From Schistosoma haematobium (Eukaryota > Platyhelminthes > Trematoda > Strigeidida > Schistosomatidae), in assembly GCF_000699445.3 (NCBI RefSeq), contig NC_067196.1, positions 4,787,616 to 4,851,615 of the forward strand: 64,000 bases of DNA, in the 5' to 3' direction. Shown here piece after piece: positions 38,307-64,000 of the stretch; position 1 is the first letter of the stretch, and each line of letters opens with the position of its first letter. The notes under the pieces are model-generated. The model was not told where the DNA came from. It saw only the letters and a program-made list of their open reading frames with translations, and made no database searches. The translations under genes were made by a program, and so were the position numbers.

Positions 38307-41300
38307 ATGGATCCAGCCAAATTAGAAAAATTGTTCAAACAGCAGCTGAAGCCGATGGAGATGATTACTCAGACGCACATATCTTCTCGAGTCCCAACTG
38401 CACCGACAATTCCTGAATCAGTTGATGGTATTACCAGTGGTATTTCAGAATTTCTTTATGATGCTGATGCCAACATTACATTTGATACCTGGTTCAGGCG
38501 TTATGAAGACCTTGTCAAAGTTGACTTTGTTGACAGAGATGATTCGTGGAAGGTGCGTCTTCGTCTCCGTAAACTTGGTCCATCCGAGCTGGATAAGTAT
38601 TGCAACTTCATTCTACCGCAGAACCCACGCGACCGTTCATTCGACGCCACTATTCAGTCCCTTAGCCAACTTTTTGGTGATCATCACTCACTCTTCAGTA
38701 CCCGATATCGCTGCTTAAAACTGGTCATGAATGGGTCTGATGACTTTCTAACTCACGTCAGCGTTGTTAACCGTGAGTGTGAACGGTTCAAGCTCAGATC
38801 CCTCACTGAAGACCAATTCAAGTCCCTAGTACTCATATGCAGTCTTCAGTCACCCAAATTCTCCGACATCAGAACTCGGTTGCTAAACCGCCTTGAACAA
38901 GATCCAACACTGACACTTAATGCGATCATAGACGAATACCAGCGTATCATCAATCTGCAGCGTGACACCACTTTGGTTCAATCTGGGGGCCAGGGTGGTT
39001 CCGAAGTTCATGCTGTTCAGCACCAGAAAAAATCTTCGAGATCAACAAACTCGAGTCCTTCGAAAGCCAGCGCTGTTTCTATCTCTAATCACTCTAAACC
39101 GGTTCAGAAGAAGCCCCCCTCGCCATGTTGGCACTGTGGAGCCTGGCATTATGTGAAGTTCTGTCCATTCAAACAGCATGTGTGCGATCGCTGTCAGAAA
39201 GTTGTTCACAAAAGCGGCTTTTGCAAATCCAACCGATTCAATAACCGTCGAAATGCACAGACGCAGCGTCGTTTTCACAAAAAGCCGATTACCTCATCAA
39301 GGAGTTTAGCAGCAGTCTTCCATACTCATGCCGCGACTCGAAGCAAATTTCTGACCCTCTCAATCAATGGTCAGCCTGTTCGTTTGCAGTTGGACACTGC
39401 ATCAGTTATCACCATTTTGTCGAAAAAGACTTGGCGAACCTTGGGACAACCTCCCATCAAACCATCCTCTCAAACAGCCCTCACTGCTTGTGGGGGTCAT
39501 CTCCGCCTTCATGGTGAACTCTGTTGCTGTATTTCTTTCAGAGGTACAACCTTCAATGGGACATGCTACATCACAAATTCTCCGCTCAACCTTTTGGGTT
39601 TAGATTGGTTCAAAGAACTTGGTCCCGCTGATCTTCCTATTAGCGCTATCTGCAATCAAGTCCAAACTACTGCTTCTACACAACAGCATGCTGAAGACCT
39701 TCGAAAACGATTTATTGAATTATTTAAGCCTGGTCTCGGACTTTGTTCCACAACTGAAGCTGTTTTAAAACTGCAGCCAGAAGCTACGCCAGTTTTTCGC
39801 ACAAAGCGTCCAGTCCCATACGCATCTTTACCTCTGGTTGACGCTGAACTTCAACGTTTGGAAACTGAAGGTGTCCTAGTACCTGTTTCTTATTCATCAT
39901 GGGCTGCACCAATTGTGGTTGTAAAAAAATCCAATGGTTCCATACGTATCTGTGCAGACTTTTCCACAGGACTCAACGCGGCTCTACAACAGCATCACTA
40001 TCCGCTGCCGATCCCAGATGATTTATTTACTATTTTAAATGGTGGTACCCATTTTGCTAAGCTGGATCTGGCAGATGCTTACCTTCAAATTCCAGTCGCT
40101 CTAGAATCCAGAGAGTTGTTGACAATCAACACTCACCGAGGAATTTTTCAGTATACCCGGTTACCCTTCGGTATCAAAACTGCTCCAGCGATCTTCCAGC
40201 AGATCATGGACACTATTCTGGCAGATGTTCCTGGTGTTGCTACATACCTTGACGATGTGCTCATTGTCGGCTCAACTGTTGATGAATTGCATACCAGAAC
40301 CCACTTAGTTCTGCAACGCCTCCAGGATAATGGTTTTCGCCTTCGCCCAGAAAAATGCCAATTCTTCTTACGTTTCGTTAAGTACCTGGGGTTTATCTTT
40401 GATGCTTCTGGACGACACCCTGATCCTCAAAATACTTACGCCATCCAACAAATGCATGCTCCCACTGATGTCTCCTCACTGCGATCATTTTTGGGGATGA
40501 TTAGCTACTATTCAGCATTTCTTCCGTCACTGCATGACGTACGATATCCATCAAATCGTCTGCTAGAAAAGAATGCTACTTGGAATTGGTCAACGCAATG
40601 TGAATCAGCCTTTTCAAAACTTAAAGCCATGCTAAGTTCCAATCTTCTGCTAACCCACTACAATCCGAAACTACCCATTGTGGTTGCTGCTGACGCTTCA
40701 ACACATGGACTGGGTGCCGTACTCTCACATGTCTTTCCCGACGGGTCAGAGAAAGCGGTGATGCACGCTTCGAGAACACTAACACCTGCTGAGAAACGCT
40801 ACGGCCAGATAGAGAAGGAAGCGTTAGCCCTAATTTTTGCTGTCCGGCGATTCCACAAATTCATTTACGGGCGCCGTTTCACCTTGCTCACAGACCACAA
40901 GCCGATGTTATCAATCTTTGGATCAAAGAAAGGCATTCCTGCCCATTCGGCTAATCGTCTTCAACGTTGGGCGTTATTGGGGTACGACTTCGACATCCAG
41001 TATCGACGTTCCGAAGATTTTGGTCGAGCGGATGCACTGTCCAGACTTATCAATAACCATTCTACCACTGATGAGGACACACTCATAGCCACAGTATCAA
41101 CCGAAGAGGATTCCGGTGCTACACTATTGGCGAATGCCGTTCGAGCAATGCCTGTTACCGCTGAAGATGTTCGGGAAGCTACCAGAGAAGACCCGATTAT
41201 CCAAGAAGCGATCACCTATGTTCAGAGCAGATGGCCAGTTAAGCGGCTGAGTAGTGATATGCAACAATTAGCGAATCGTCGCAGCGCTCTCTGTATTATT

Positions 41301-41429
41301 AACGATTGTCTGATGTTCGGTGATCGCGTAGTAATTCCAACAACCCTACGTTCCAAAGTCCTACGCCAATTCCACTCTGGACACCCAGGGATAAACCGTA
41401 TGAAATCTATCGCTCGAAGCTATGCATAA
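38307..41429 (+). CDS. Gag-Pol polyprotein of Gypsy G2 (Gag, protease, RT, RNase H)
   Basis: One 1040-residue frame starts at the first ATG after the primer-binding site. Gag has two zinc knuckles at about residues 273-305: CWHCGAWHYVKFC (C-x2-C-x3-H-x4-C) and CDRCQKVVHKSGFC (C-x2-C-x4-H-x4-C). The aspartic protease motif DTAS is at about 362. Reverse transcriptase spans about 500-700 with catalytic YLDD at about 646. RNase H has AADAST at about 794 and TDHKPM at about 867. The integrase zinc-finger start (HPGINRMKSIARSY) at about 1028 runs straight into a TAA. Gag and Pol share one frame. All domains to RNase H look intact, so damage is confined to integrase and the 3' LTR. Confidence 0.92.
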   Translation: MDPAKLEKLFKQQLKPMEMITQTHISSRVPTAPTIPESVDGITSGISEFLYDADANITFDTWFRRYEDLVKVDFVDRDDSWKVRLRLRKLGPSELDKYCNFILPQNPRDRSFDATIQSLSQLFGDHHSLFSTRYRCLKLVMNGSDDFLTHVSVVNRECERFKLRSLTEDQFKSLVLICSLQSPKFSDIRTRLLNRLEQDPTLTLNAIIDEYQRIINLQRDTTLVQSGGQGGSEVHAVQHQKKSSRSTNSSPSKASAVSISNHSKPVQKKPPSPCWHCGAWHYVKFCPFKQHVCDRCQKVVHKSGFCKSNRFNNRRNAQTQRRFHKKPITSSRSLAAVFHTHAATRSKFLTLSINGQPVRLQLDTASVITILSKKTWRTLGQPPIKPSSQTALTACGGHLRLHGELCCCISFRGTTFNGTCYITNSPLNLLGLDWFKELGPADLPISAICNQVQTTASTQQHAEDLRKRFIELFKPGLGLCSTTEAVLKLQPEATPVFRTKRPVPYASLPLVDAELQRLETEGVLVPVSYSSWAAPIVVVKKSNGSIRICADFSTGLNAALQQHHYPLPIPDDLFTILNGGTHFAKLDLADAYLQIPVALESRELLTINTHRGIFQYTRLPFGIKTAPAIFQQIMDTILADVPGVATYLDDVLIVGSTVDELHTRTHLVLQRLQDNGFRLRPEKCQFFLRFVKYLGFIFDASGRHPDPQNTYAIQQMHAPTDVSSLRSFLGMISYYSAFLPSLHDVRYPSNRLLEKNATWNWSTQCESAFSKLKAMLSSNLLLTHYNPKLPIVVAADASTHGLGAVLSHVFPDGSEKAVMHASRTLTPAEKRYGQIEKEALALIFAVRRFHKFIYGRRFTLLTDHKPMLSIFGSKKGIPAHSANRLQRWALLGYDFDIQYRRSEDFGRADALSRLINNHSTTDEDTLIATVSTEEDSGATLLANAVRAMPVTAEDVREATREDPIIQEAITYVQSRWPVKRLSSDMQQLANRRSALCIINDCLMFGDRVVIPTTLRSKVLRQFHSGHPGINRMKSIARSYA

Positions 41430-42058
41430 TGTCCAAATATGGACTTCGTCAAAAGATGTTCACATTCCAAAAAACTGCGAAAAATCCTCCTAAGTTGCCT
41501 CCAGTGCCCTGGCGGAAGTCAGGAAAACCCTGGTCGCGATTGCATATTGACTTCACCGGACCCCTAGATGGTACCACATATCTGATACTGGTTGACTCCT
41601 ACTCCAAATGGCCGGAGATATTGCCGATTGCGCCACCCTCTACAACTCGAACTATCAAACTCCTTAATCGGATGAAACCCAAGCAAGTGGCCCAGCAAGG
41701 CCCCCAGATGAAGAATACTCGAATTCCCTACGAAGTTGGTATGCGCGAGATTATAGACATGGATGTGATAAATGGGTAGAGGGTGAAATCACACAAAAAC
41801 ATGGGAACGTCATGTATGGTGTCAAGGTGAACCAAGAAATCTGGACCAGAACCACAATCAACTCAGGTCGAGGAAAGCGAAGGAGAAAGAAGCAATTACA
41901 AAACATGTCCCACTCGACTTGCTGTTGAACACGTTTCAACTTCCGCCAATACCTCCAACAGAGACGACTAAGTCATCTACTCAAGTAGAACATCCTTCTG
42001 GTTCTGTGTGGTTGCCTCGGAGGTCGGATCGCAAAAGAAGACACCCAAAGAAACTTTA
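41429..42058 (+). pseudogene. Damaged integrase and Pol C-terminus of Gypsy G2
   Basis: Homology continues past the stop at about 41427-41429, with a frameshift around 41450-41465. It passes through the first catalytic aspartate (LHIDFTGPLDGTTYLILVDS, about 41545-41600). After LLNRM (about 41673) the frame goes directly to C-terminal-domain-like sequence (VMYGVKVNQEIWTR, about 41812-41855) and a basic tail (LPRRSDRKRRHPKKL, ending at 42058). The interval with the second Asp and the Glu of the catalytic triad is missing, so integrase is inactive. Confidence 0.85.
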
Positions 42059-42093
42059 AGTAAACCCTCGGTTACGTCGCTATTAACTTCTCC

Positions 42094-42103
42094 AAAGGGG
42101 AGG
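42094..42103 (+). other. Polypurine tract of Gypsy G2
   Basis: AAAGGGGAGG immediately before the 3' LTR start (TGTAGGG). Confidence 0.85.
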
Positions 42104-42170
42104 TGTAGGGTTACTCAGAAGAATATCCCAGAAACAATTATCCGGTTAAGTCTAACGCTACCCATGAACG
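42104..42170 (+). repeat. Truncated 3' LTR of Gypsy G2
   Basis: The first 67 bp of the LTR differ from the 5' LTR at three positions. The LTR then breaks off at AACG and fuses to SINE sequence. Confidence 0.85.
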
Positions 42171-42403
42171 CGCAATTTCGTGGATTGATTGAGGTTAGAC
42201 ATTAACAACATTGGATGCCACCTCAGTGGTCCGGTAGGTTAAGCGTTTGCGCGCGAGACTGAAGGCCCTGAGTTCGAATCTCGTGGGCGGGGTCGTGGAC
42301 GCGCATTGCTAAGAAGTCCCACAATAGAATGAAACGACAGTTCAGTGCACCCAGGTTTTCGATGGTGGTCTAACATCAATCGGTTCATGATCTCAATCAA
42401 GAA
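42168..42403 (+). mobile_element. tRNA-derived SINE with fossil hammerhead, copy 2
   Basis: Counterpart of 19385-19620. The SINE's own upstream sequence is replaced by the truncated Gypsy LTR. Confidence 0.8.
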
Positions 42404-43304
42404 AGTTAGTACTGATGTTTGTAAGACGTTCGTTCGCTAAAAGGACTGTTAGTTGCTGAATGCGTCAACCAGGCAGTATATCGCCCGTAAGAAAAACACA
42501 AGGATGAAAATGCAACTTAATTAACGAATATGCAAGAGGCGCATGAACAGAAAAGAACAAGTTAACAGTAAGATGGATAAACCCAATACAATAAAATGAA
42601 TGAGTAGCATATTACATTAAAAGGCCACTCATACCACAATGTTTTTTAGAAAGAGTTCGGAAGACTGACAAGTTGAAGAGTGCTAACAACACACACATAT
42701 ACACACAAGCATGCTTAACACATAGACATAAGTAAAATTTACAAACTATCCACTGTAAAATGACAAAAGCTTTTATGCTTTCATCAGTTTTTGCATGAGA
42801 AATAACAAATACTTCTAAAAAGTTCAAGTGACTTGAAAAGGCACATTAACAAAGGAAAGTATGAAAAAATGTATGAAGAAAAGATTGTAACGAAGAGAAA
42901 TTGTTTATTCAGAAGATAACGTATAGAATAAATTAGAACTAGTTAATACACTTAGATGGAAAAACGCAGTTACCGGTGGATAAGTAGTTAGTTCAAAGGT
43001 GATTATTCTTAGAAGGTGACAGAAATGAAGACATAACAGTTTCTTATGAGTACACCTGAAGTGGTTGTCTTTTTATTGCTTAAAAATCTTGATACTGAAT
43101 GAGATGACTGGAACCGGTTAAAATGAAGTACTGCTACTTGAGCGCGAATAAACTAATGAACCACATAAGATATGCATGCTAATCACAGGTTTAAGAAATT
43201 GTAATGTTGTATAAACATGTGTAACGTATTCGTGTGTAAGAAATGAAGATGAGATTGGATATTAGTAATAATGTTTGCGAAAAACCAGACAACATTGTCG
43301 GTAT

Positions 43305-43309
<5 letters not shown>

Positions 43310-43369
<60 letters not shown>
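43310..43369. repeat. (TA)n microsatellite, copy 2
   Basis: Allele-like length difference from 20526-20581. Confidence 0.95.
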
Positions 43370-43370
<1 letters not shown>

Positions 43371-44074
43371 CTCCGGGAAAGTAACAAAAGAAACAATATT
43401 CAAACAACAACAAGAAATGAAGATATGAGAATGTAATACATGAAGTTTTTCGTTAACTCAACTTAAAGAGGTACACACAAACATCCAGTAAAAGTGTGCA
43501 AGGATCTCTATTCCTGATATACTACTTGCGCCGACTGCTGTCTGGCAGAATAATTACCCTGACCACCACTACGTAACTTCTGACTACCAAGAGATGAATC
43601 GACGTTGTTGAATTGACAATTGGTATCCCACTGGTCGGAATTTTGGGGACGAGCTGGATGTGAGCGACGTGGGGACGTGATTTACTGTTACGACTAAAAA
43701 ACAAATAATAATGGTACCTTTGAGGTCGTACCTCATATGAGTCATAATAAAACGGTCACATTCAAATTACCACTGTAGAAGACAAGGAAACTAATAACTG
43801 TGTATTCATACTACTAAACTCGGCTGACGGAATGAGAAAGTTGGCATCTAACTACTAGAAAGCTATAATAAACTTGAAGAGTGGAAGTGCAGTAAGGCCT
43901 GATAAGCTGACATGGGATGCCCTGAAGAATAGTGGCTTGAGATAGTTAGCGTCAGCTTGGTGGTTTTATTAGCCTTTACAATAATTGTGTGGCTTATACC
44001 CGAGTACCTGGAGAACGAGCTACTTTAAGTAATTTTTATCTTGTGAATCTTAACAACACTGCTGGGTTGTTAAG

Positions 44075-44615
44075 AAATTTTGGCACGGATACAAAGCCCG
44101 TCTAGCTTTTCCCAATTGTCCGAGGACATAAGATGTCCGTACCTTTATCTTCAGTCGCAAAAACTTCGAAGTACCAGTGACGTATTGTGAGACAACTAAG
44201 TAAATGCCACGATTGAGTGGAGAGTTGAATCGATAAACGAAACTGGACCTCTAAATGTCATAGTACAAGTAAGGGTAGACAGAGTTCTCTCTTCCTCACG
44301 AAATGCTTTCATATGGCTACGCATTCATAACCACTGACAGAGGACTTCAATCCACTCCATTCTCACAGTGAGGGTGCTTTTTACAGAAGTGGGGTGATGA
44401 AAGACGAATATCCAGCGACCGAAGCGGGTTAACGGGTATGGATGCAAGTTAAAAAGACCCTTATTCTAAGCCGGTGATGCATATGAATTCTAGGATGTGA
44501 AAATAAAGTTCATTAACAGACATTGGTCACCGGCTGCCATGGCACTGCATTTTGTGATGTCACTTCACTCTACTGTGGATTAGATCCTTTGGTCGAAAGC
44601 TTGGGTGACCAGTAG
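44075..44615 (+). repeat. Interspersed repeat (family D), copy 2
   Basis: Counterpart of 21290-21830. Confidence 0.6.
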
Positions 44616-44924
44616 GGACTCGTTGATTGCAGAAAAATGACGATGACGGTCTCCTGAAAACTTGAGAAGACCAAAATCTAGTTCTGAACGTCAGATTTCC
44701 TGCACAGTTATCGCTGATGTGCTACCTGGAACCCTACCTCTGCAACCCAGTCGTCGACTCAGATTAACCACACCGTGACCAGTTACTGTTGGCGTGGTTA
44801 TACTGTTCCTTTTGAAGTACATACCTGGACTTTGATCATACCCTTGTTTACACTAATCTCATGTTACGTCTCAGTGGCCAAAATGTTCATCGTCCTAAAC
44901 AGATTGTTTTGAGTAAATTGGCTG

Positions 44925-45115
44925 CAGATTTTGTTGCAACTAAATATCAATTTATACGAATATTCGTCAAGATTAGAACGAATAGTTTGACAGTAATTGA
45001 GCGCCGAGTATAGAGAAGTCCAGACAAGTTAGCTGGACGAAACGTTGGAATTAGTTAAATTTCAATCGCTGAGAATATTTCAAATATAATTTTCACATAT
45101 AATAACTAAATATCA
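44925..45115 (+). repeat. Penelope-like terminal region, copy 2
   Basis: Counterpart of 22140-22330. Confidence 0.45.
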
Positions 45116-46203
45116 AGCCTAGCTTTCAATTCACCGAAAAGTATGGATGAACACCGGCTGCGTTTGCAAGACGTTATGAAAATTGCAGGTCACGTCTCAT
45201 GTGACTTCTCAAAACGTCCTGCGCTTATAAGCAATGCTTCTCTACAGCTGCTTGGGATACTCCAGCGAATCATGTGTAATATGTGTGATATTGTCTTAAT
45301 ATGCGATGATACACATACTACGCAAATCGCGTCCAGTCAGTAGGCATGGCATATACTTTGCACTTTATAAGTGCAGAGTATTTCTACGATTGGCAGAAGC
45401 CTCACTCTTAGTGGTGAGCTCTTAAAGGTGGTCGAAAAGTTCGTGTGTTCGGGTAGTTCGATGAGCGTTGGTGGTGGCGTGAATGATGAGACCTATATAC
45501 CTATATTGGACCATCTTTGACGACATTCTGAGTGCAAATGGTCGGGTCTACAATGATTTGGTGATAGCAGTCCCGCTGTGTTTGCGAAACCTGACCTGTT
45601 CGAGTCAAGGATGTTCGGCGACATTCTGTGTTCGATCGTCGTTGTCTCTGAATTGCTGGCGTTCAATTGTAAAACTATGTCAGTATTGTGCGTCTAGACA
45701 TAGTAGTAATAATTTGGTTAATGTAACCATATTGAAACATAGGATTGGATATGTTACGTGTGTCATCCAAGCAACTTCCACACAGTGCAGTGTTGTCGAC
45801 GCTGGGATGAGGTAAGAAAAGCGAACAAGTGGTCAGTTTGTAGCCTCGTGGTTTGAAAGAAAATTGTATGGGACTATAAAATATTAGTCCATTACGATTA
45901 CCTGGACAGAGTCTCAGAGACAGTTCAACTAAGTGGCTTTTGACGTAATCAAATATGACTCAGAACTTCTCAAAAAGTCCGTGGAAGATAAGATTCCACC
46001 TAATAACCACAAACTTATCCCTCTAAGAAGACTAAATAACCTTGTGGTAATGTTTCTGAGAAACGTAATGAGGATGTAGGCTTACATTGTTCGTGAAGCA
46101 GCGATCGGGTGCACACTAGGAATTAAAAACCCTGCTACAGCCGGGGAGTACAAAGAATTCAGCCTCCACAGAGCATTTCTATGACACACACTTACCCAAG
46201 AAG

Positions 46204-46250
46204 AGACAGTTCAACTCAGTGGCTTTTGATGTAATCAAATATGACTCAGA
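46204..46250 (+). repeat. Short direct repeat at the duplication breakpoint
   Basis: Starting at the end of copy 2, about 47 bp repeat 45913-45962 (GACAGTTCAACT.AGTGGCTT and onward) with two substitutions. Confidence 0.8.
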
Positions 46251-46601
46251 CTAACATGTCTGCTGAGATTTACTTTTATCATATAAAGTTGATAGGCACT
46301 TTATCCGAAAGTTTTTCTGGCTATTATTTTCAAACTAAACTTCTACTACCGCAACATACTACACTCGTTAGTTTTTTTATTTTTTATTGTTATATGTCTT
46401 GGTTACGTGACACATCCGTTTGGGCACCAGTTTGTGCTCAAATAAATAATAATACTGTGTTATCAAGAGTGACCTTAGATATAGAACCAAAATAATCCTT
46501 GGTTTACGCCCACACAGGTGCTGTCAGTGATTACCCTTGAAAAGTTTGCAACCAAAATGGAAACGGGTAACGCGTGTCTCCTATTTTTCAGACTATTACC
46601 T

Positions 46602-46607
46602 TTTATT
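46602..46607 (-). promoter_or_regulatory. Candidate polyadenylation signal of the FXR-like gene
   Basis: AATAAA on the minus strand, about 170 nt beyond the stop codon at 46775. Others exist further downstream. Confidence 0.4.
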
Positions 46608-46774
46608 ATGATTTGTGATTTGTTTATATTTTGTGCTTAATTGCTTTAAAGAATTTTACTTTTTTAGTAGATCTCGCCCATAACTGTAAACTGTTCGCAG
46701 ATAAAGAAACGTCCTGCCATTTTTAAATTGATTATTAAACGTAATATAACCGGTTTTCAAAATTAACAAGCTAC

Positions 46775-63676
<16,902 letters not shown>

Positions 63677-63811
63677 CTGAAAATAGAAAATTATTAATGA
63701 GCTCTATGGCAAACTGATAAAGTTTAAGATGAATAGATTTGTTGACTCGAAAATGAAATATGAACGACACAACCACCTTTATTATTTTCTAGTACGTCCC
63801 TAAGGGTTCGA

Positions 63812-64000
63812 AGTATATAAATGATTTGAAAAGTTACTGCTCAGGTGAGAAAAGATGTCAGATAAGTGGATCTCAAGTTCTGAAACTAGTGTGAGTAGTA
63901 TAATTCGACGATGGTGATCGTATACAGTATTGTTATCATGATGTAACTTATAATGTAGTAGAAAACAAAACAAGACCCATAAAGTAGCCAGCACCGACAT
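63812..64000 (+). repeat. Second copy of the 190-bp block
   Basis: Matches 55436-55626 and runs off the window. Being repeat, it argues that the next upstream FXR-like exon is outside the window. Confidence 0.85.

Larger units (their letters stand above)
37888..42170 (+). mobile_element. Ty3/Gypsy LTR retrotransposon G2 (Boudicca-like), 3' LTR truncated
   Basis: 5' LTR (37888-38262), primer-binding site, gag-pol frame, damaged integrase, polypurine tract and the first 67 bp of the 3' LTR. Its left end falls exactly where copies 1 and 2 of the duplication stop matching. At the right end the LTR breaks off and joins sequence that in copy 1 lies 423 bp further on. The name Boudicca-like rests on the general type of Gag zinc knuckles and was not checked. 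Confidence 0.9.
35503..46203 (+). repeat. Segmental duplication, copy 2
   Basis: Direct-orientation counterpart of 13527-23414, with offsets of 21976, 18926 and about 22783-22789 bp in its three blocks. It lacks the RTE B insertion of copy 1 and carries Gypsy G2 instead. It ends 571 bp beyond the stop codon of the FXR-like gene. Confidence 0.95.

Noticed and set aside
46241..46495. 84-codon frame next to the FXR-like 3' end
   Set aside because: It overlaps the likely 3' UTR of the minus-strand gene and starts in a breakpoint repeat. No recognisable content.

Overview
The window looks like nuclear DNA of a blood fluke (Schistosoma or a close relative). It is AT-rich and intron-bearing, with few genes and many transposons. 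The clearest clade marker is a set of tRNA-derived SINEs carrying hammerhead-ribozyme cores of the schistosome Sm-alpha type. Two RTE-clade non-LTR families, a CR1-like fragment, Penelope-like fragments and Ty3/Gypsy elements agree with this. Species is not determined. Family names rest on recognition, because no search was run.

Layout. 1-3.5 kb: tail of an RTE family A copy, a Penelope-like scrap, and a SINE with a nearly complete hammerhead core. 3580-6250: a giant trinucleotide array, (TAG)42-(CAG)771-(TAG)75. 7.4-19 kb: nested transposons, in which an RTE A copy is split by a decayed Gypsy element whose two LTR-like ends are each split by a further RTE insertion. 13.5-23.4 kb: first copy of a segmental duplication whose second copy lies at 35.5-46.2 kb in the same orientation. 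The copies are nearly identical in shared sequence. Copy 1 alone carries a 3.04-kb RTE B insertion with a 10-bp target-site duplication. Copy 2 alone carries a 4.3-kb Gypsy element. Between the copies (23.4-35.5 kb) lie an intact intronless p24/TMED gene and assorted repeats. 46.6-63.7 kb: the 3' two thirds of a fragile-X-family (FMR1/FXR-like) RNA-binding protein gene on the minus strand, in six exons. Its introns hold RTE, SINE and Penelope-like debris. The N-terminal Tudor/Agenet exons would lie beyond the right edge.

Only two host genes are well supported. The TMED protein is a cargo receptor of the early secretory pathway. The FXR-like protein is an RNA-binding translational regulator. 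Nothing suggests that they work together. The rest is repeat biology: nested insertion, duplication with empty and filled sites, a microhomology-mediated deletion and very long CAG/CTG tracts.
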